Shown piece by piece: positions 4,926-6,483 of a stretch of 6,483 bases of DNA (position 1 is the stretch's first letter; every line of letters begins with the position of its first letter). The DNA is from an uncultured Asticcacaulis sp. (GTDB taxonomy: Bacteria; Pseudomonadota; Alphaproteobacteria; Caulobacterales; Caulobacteraceae), in the NCBI GenBank assembly GCA_946482045.1, contig CAMLPZ010000247.1, positions 1-6,483 of the forward strand. The letters run 5' to 3'. The translations under genes and the position numbers were made by a program. The notes under the pieces were generated by a model, which did not search any database, was not told the DNA's origin, and saw nothing but the letters and a program-made list of their open reading frames with translations.

Positions 4926-6483
4926 ATGACCTATCGCCCTTCCGTCAAGGATATCGCCTTCTGCCTCGACCATGTTTTCGGCATGGACAAGCATTATGGC
5001 AGCGCGGCTTTTCCCGATTTCGACGCGGATTTACGCGACGCCGTCCTTGAAGCGGCCGGGCAACTGGCCGGCGACGTACTGGCGCCGCTGAACCGCGTGG
5101 GCGATCTCAACCCGTCAAAGCTTGACGGCGACCGCGTGGTTGTCGCACCGGGTTTCCTTGACGCCATCAAGGCCTATGCGGAAGGCGGCTGGTACGGTGT
5201 CGCCGCCGATCCAGCCTATGGCGGCCAGGGCCTGCCAAAGATGCTGGAACAGGCGTGTTTCGACATGTTCCACGGCGCCAACATGGCCTTTACGCTGCTG
5301 CCGACGCTCAGCCAGGGCGCCATCGAAGCCATCCACGCCCACGGCACGCAGGCGCAGAAGGACCTGTTCCTGCCCAGGCTGATTTCTGGCCAGTGGTCGG
5401 GCACCATGAACCTGACCGAGCCGCAGGCGGGTTCCGACCTGGCGGCGTTGACGACCAGGGCCGAGCCGAACGGCGACGGCACCTATCGCATCACCGGCCA
5501 GAAGATTTTCATCACCTGGGGCGAGCACGACGGGGCGGAAAACATCGTCCATCTGGTCTTGGCCCGCCTGCCCGACGCCCCCAAGGGCACGCGCGGTATT
5601 TCGCTCTTCCTGTGTCCGAAGTTCCTGCTCGACAACGACGGCAATCCAGGCGCGCGCAACAGCGTCAAGTGCGTCGGCCTCGAACATAAGCTGGGCATCC
5701 ACGCCTCGCCGACCTGCGTCATGGCGTTCGAGGACGCCACGGCCGAGTTGATCGGACCGCCGCACGGAGGCCTGGCGGCCATGTTCACCATGATGAATGC
5801 CGCGCGCCTGGCCGTCGGTTTCGAAGGCGTCGGTGTGGCGGATGCCGCCTGGCAGAAGGCGCGCGCCTATGCCGCCGAACGCCGCCAGGGCCGGTCCTTG
5901 ATCACGGGTCAGGACAGCGCCTTTATCTACGATCATCCCGACGTGCGGCTGATGCTGGCCGTCTCAAAAGCCAAGGTCGAAGCAGCCCGCGCCATCTGCA
6001 TGGCGACCGCCGCGGCCATAGACGAAGGCCTGCTGAACGGCGAAGATACCCAGCGCGCCAAGCGTCGCGAGGACTTCCTGGTGCCGATCGCCAAGGCGTG
6101 GGCGACCGATGTCGCCGTTGAGGTGGCATCCAAGGGCGTGCAGGTCCACGGCGGCATGGGCTTTATCGAGGAGACAGGTGCGGCGCAATTCTACCGCGAC
6201 GCCCGCATTGCGCCGATCTACGAAGGCACCAACGGCATCCAGGCCGCCGACCTGGTTGGCCGCAAGCTGGGGAGCGACGGCACGGCGGCCACGGAGCTTG
6301 CGGCGGATATCGACAGCTTTATTTCAGGCGCGCCGGCATCTTTCGCCGCCGAAAGCGAAGCGCTGAAAACCGCCGTCGCCGCCTTCCGTGAAGCCAGCGC
6401 TTTCCTTGTCGCGCAAAAGACCGCTGCGCCGCTCGATGTGGCGTCGGGCGCTTCGTCTTATCTGACTTTAAGCGGTGATTTGA
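4926..6483 (+). CDS. acyl-CoA dehydrogenase, DmdC-like long subfamily (3' truncated by window)
   Basis: The frame runs from ATG 4926 to the window edge without a stop: 519 codons of an expected roughly 590-600. These FAD enzymes oxidise acyl-CoA to enoyl-CoA. The order is a short N-terminal extension typical of the long class (about 2-20, YRPSVKDIAFCLDHVFG), the alpha-helical N domain, the beta domain with MNLTEPQAGSDLAAL (161-175) and ITGQKIFITWGEH (189-201), then the C-terminal helical domain with VHGGMGFIEETG (407-418) and IYEGTNGIQA (431-440), where E433 is the expected catalytic base. From about 465 the extra C-terminal domain of this class begins and is cut off. AGGGA at 4912-4916 lies 9 nt before the ATG; an in-frame TTG at 4893 would add 11 residues not typical of the family. 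DmdC acts on methylmercaptopropionyl-CoA, but many relatives act on other acyl-CoAs, so the substrate is not assigned. A LiuR-like operator lies upstream. Confidence 0.93.
   Translation, partial: MTYRPSVKDIAFCLDHVFGMDKHYGSAAFPDFDADLRDAVLEAAGQLAGDVLAPLNRVGDLNPSKLDGDRVVVAPGFLDAIKAYAEGGWYGVAADPAYGGQGLPKMLEQACFDMFHGANMAFTLLPTLSQGAIEAIHAHGTQAQKDLFLPRLISGQWSGTMNLTEPQAGSDLAALTTRAEPNGDGTYRITGQKIFITWGEHDGAENIVHLVLARLPDAPKGTRGISLFLCPKFLLDNDGNPGARNSVKCVGLEHKLGIHASPTCVMAFEDATAELIGPPHGGLAAMFTMMNAARLAVGFEGVGVADAAWQKARAYAAERRQGRSLITGQDSAFIYDHPDVRLMLAVSKAKVEAARAICMATAAAIDEGLLNGEDTQRAKRREDFLVPIAKAWATDVAVEVASKGVQVHGGMGFIEETGAAQFYRDARIAPIYEGTNGIQAADLVGRKLGSDGTAATELAADIDSFISGAPASFAAESEALKTAVAAFREASAFLVAQKTAAPLDVASGASSYLTLSGDL

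Noticed and set aside
5115..5936. Minus-strand open frame of 273 codons inside the acyl-CoA dehydrogenase
   Set aside because: The opposite strand encodes clear dehydrogenase motifs throughout; the frame has no recognisable domain and is explained by high GC at third codon positions.

Overview
The window is high-GC, gene-dense DNA from an alphaproteobacterium, most likely a member of the Caulobacteraceae (Asticcacaulis, Caulobacter or Brevundimonas type). This rests on a SigF-like ECF sigma factor followed by an NrsF/DUF1109 membrane anti-sigma factor, a DsbD/ScsB-like reductase, and an intergenic repeat of a style I recall from this class. The genus is inference; no rRNA or other marker gene is present.

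Left block, plus strand (1-1935): the 3' end of a DsbD/ScsB-type disulfide reductase overlaps a TTG-started ECF sigma gene by 4 bases, and the sigma gene overlaps the nrsF-type gene by 8 bases. The three read as one translationally coupled operon: a periplasm-facing thiol reductant pathway together with a membrane-sequestered sigma factor. The Caulobacter relative of the sigma system responds to heavy metals and depends on NrsF cysteines.

Between the converging genes (1936-2046) lies a composite palindromic element that also supplies an intrinsic terminator for the minus-strand operon.

Middle block, minus strand (2042-4717), in transcription order: a cytochrome b561-YceI fusion protein; an L-threonylcarbamoyladenylate synthase of Sua5 type (tRNA t6A synthesis) joined to it by a GTGA overlap; and, 82 bp further on, a stand-alone CheY-like receiver protein. 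A sigma-70-like promoter candidate lies upstream of the fusion gene.

Right block, plus strand (4926-6483): a long acyl-CoA dehydrogenase of the DmdC-like, roughly 600-residue class, cut by the window end. The divergent intergenic region in front of it contains an operator-like palindrome resembling MerR-family LiuR sites, which would fit control of acyl-CoA catabolism.

I see no CRISPR array, transposase, phage gene, tRNA or rRNA. The window looks like ordinary chromosome. The most interesting points are the redox-linked sigma operon, the b561-YceI fusion, the composite repeat/terminator and the LiuR-like operator.
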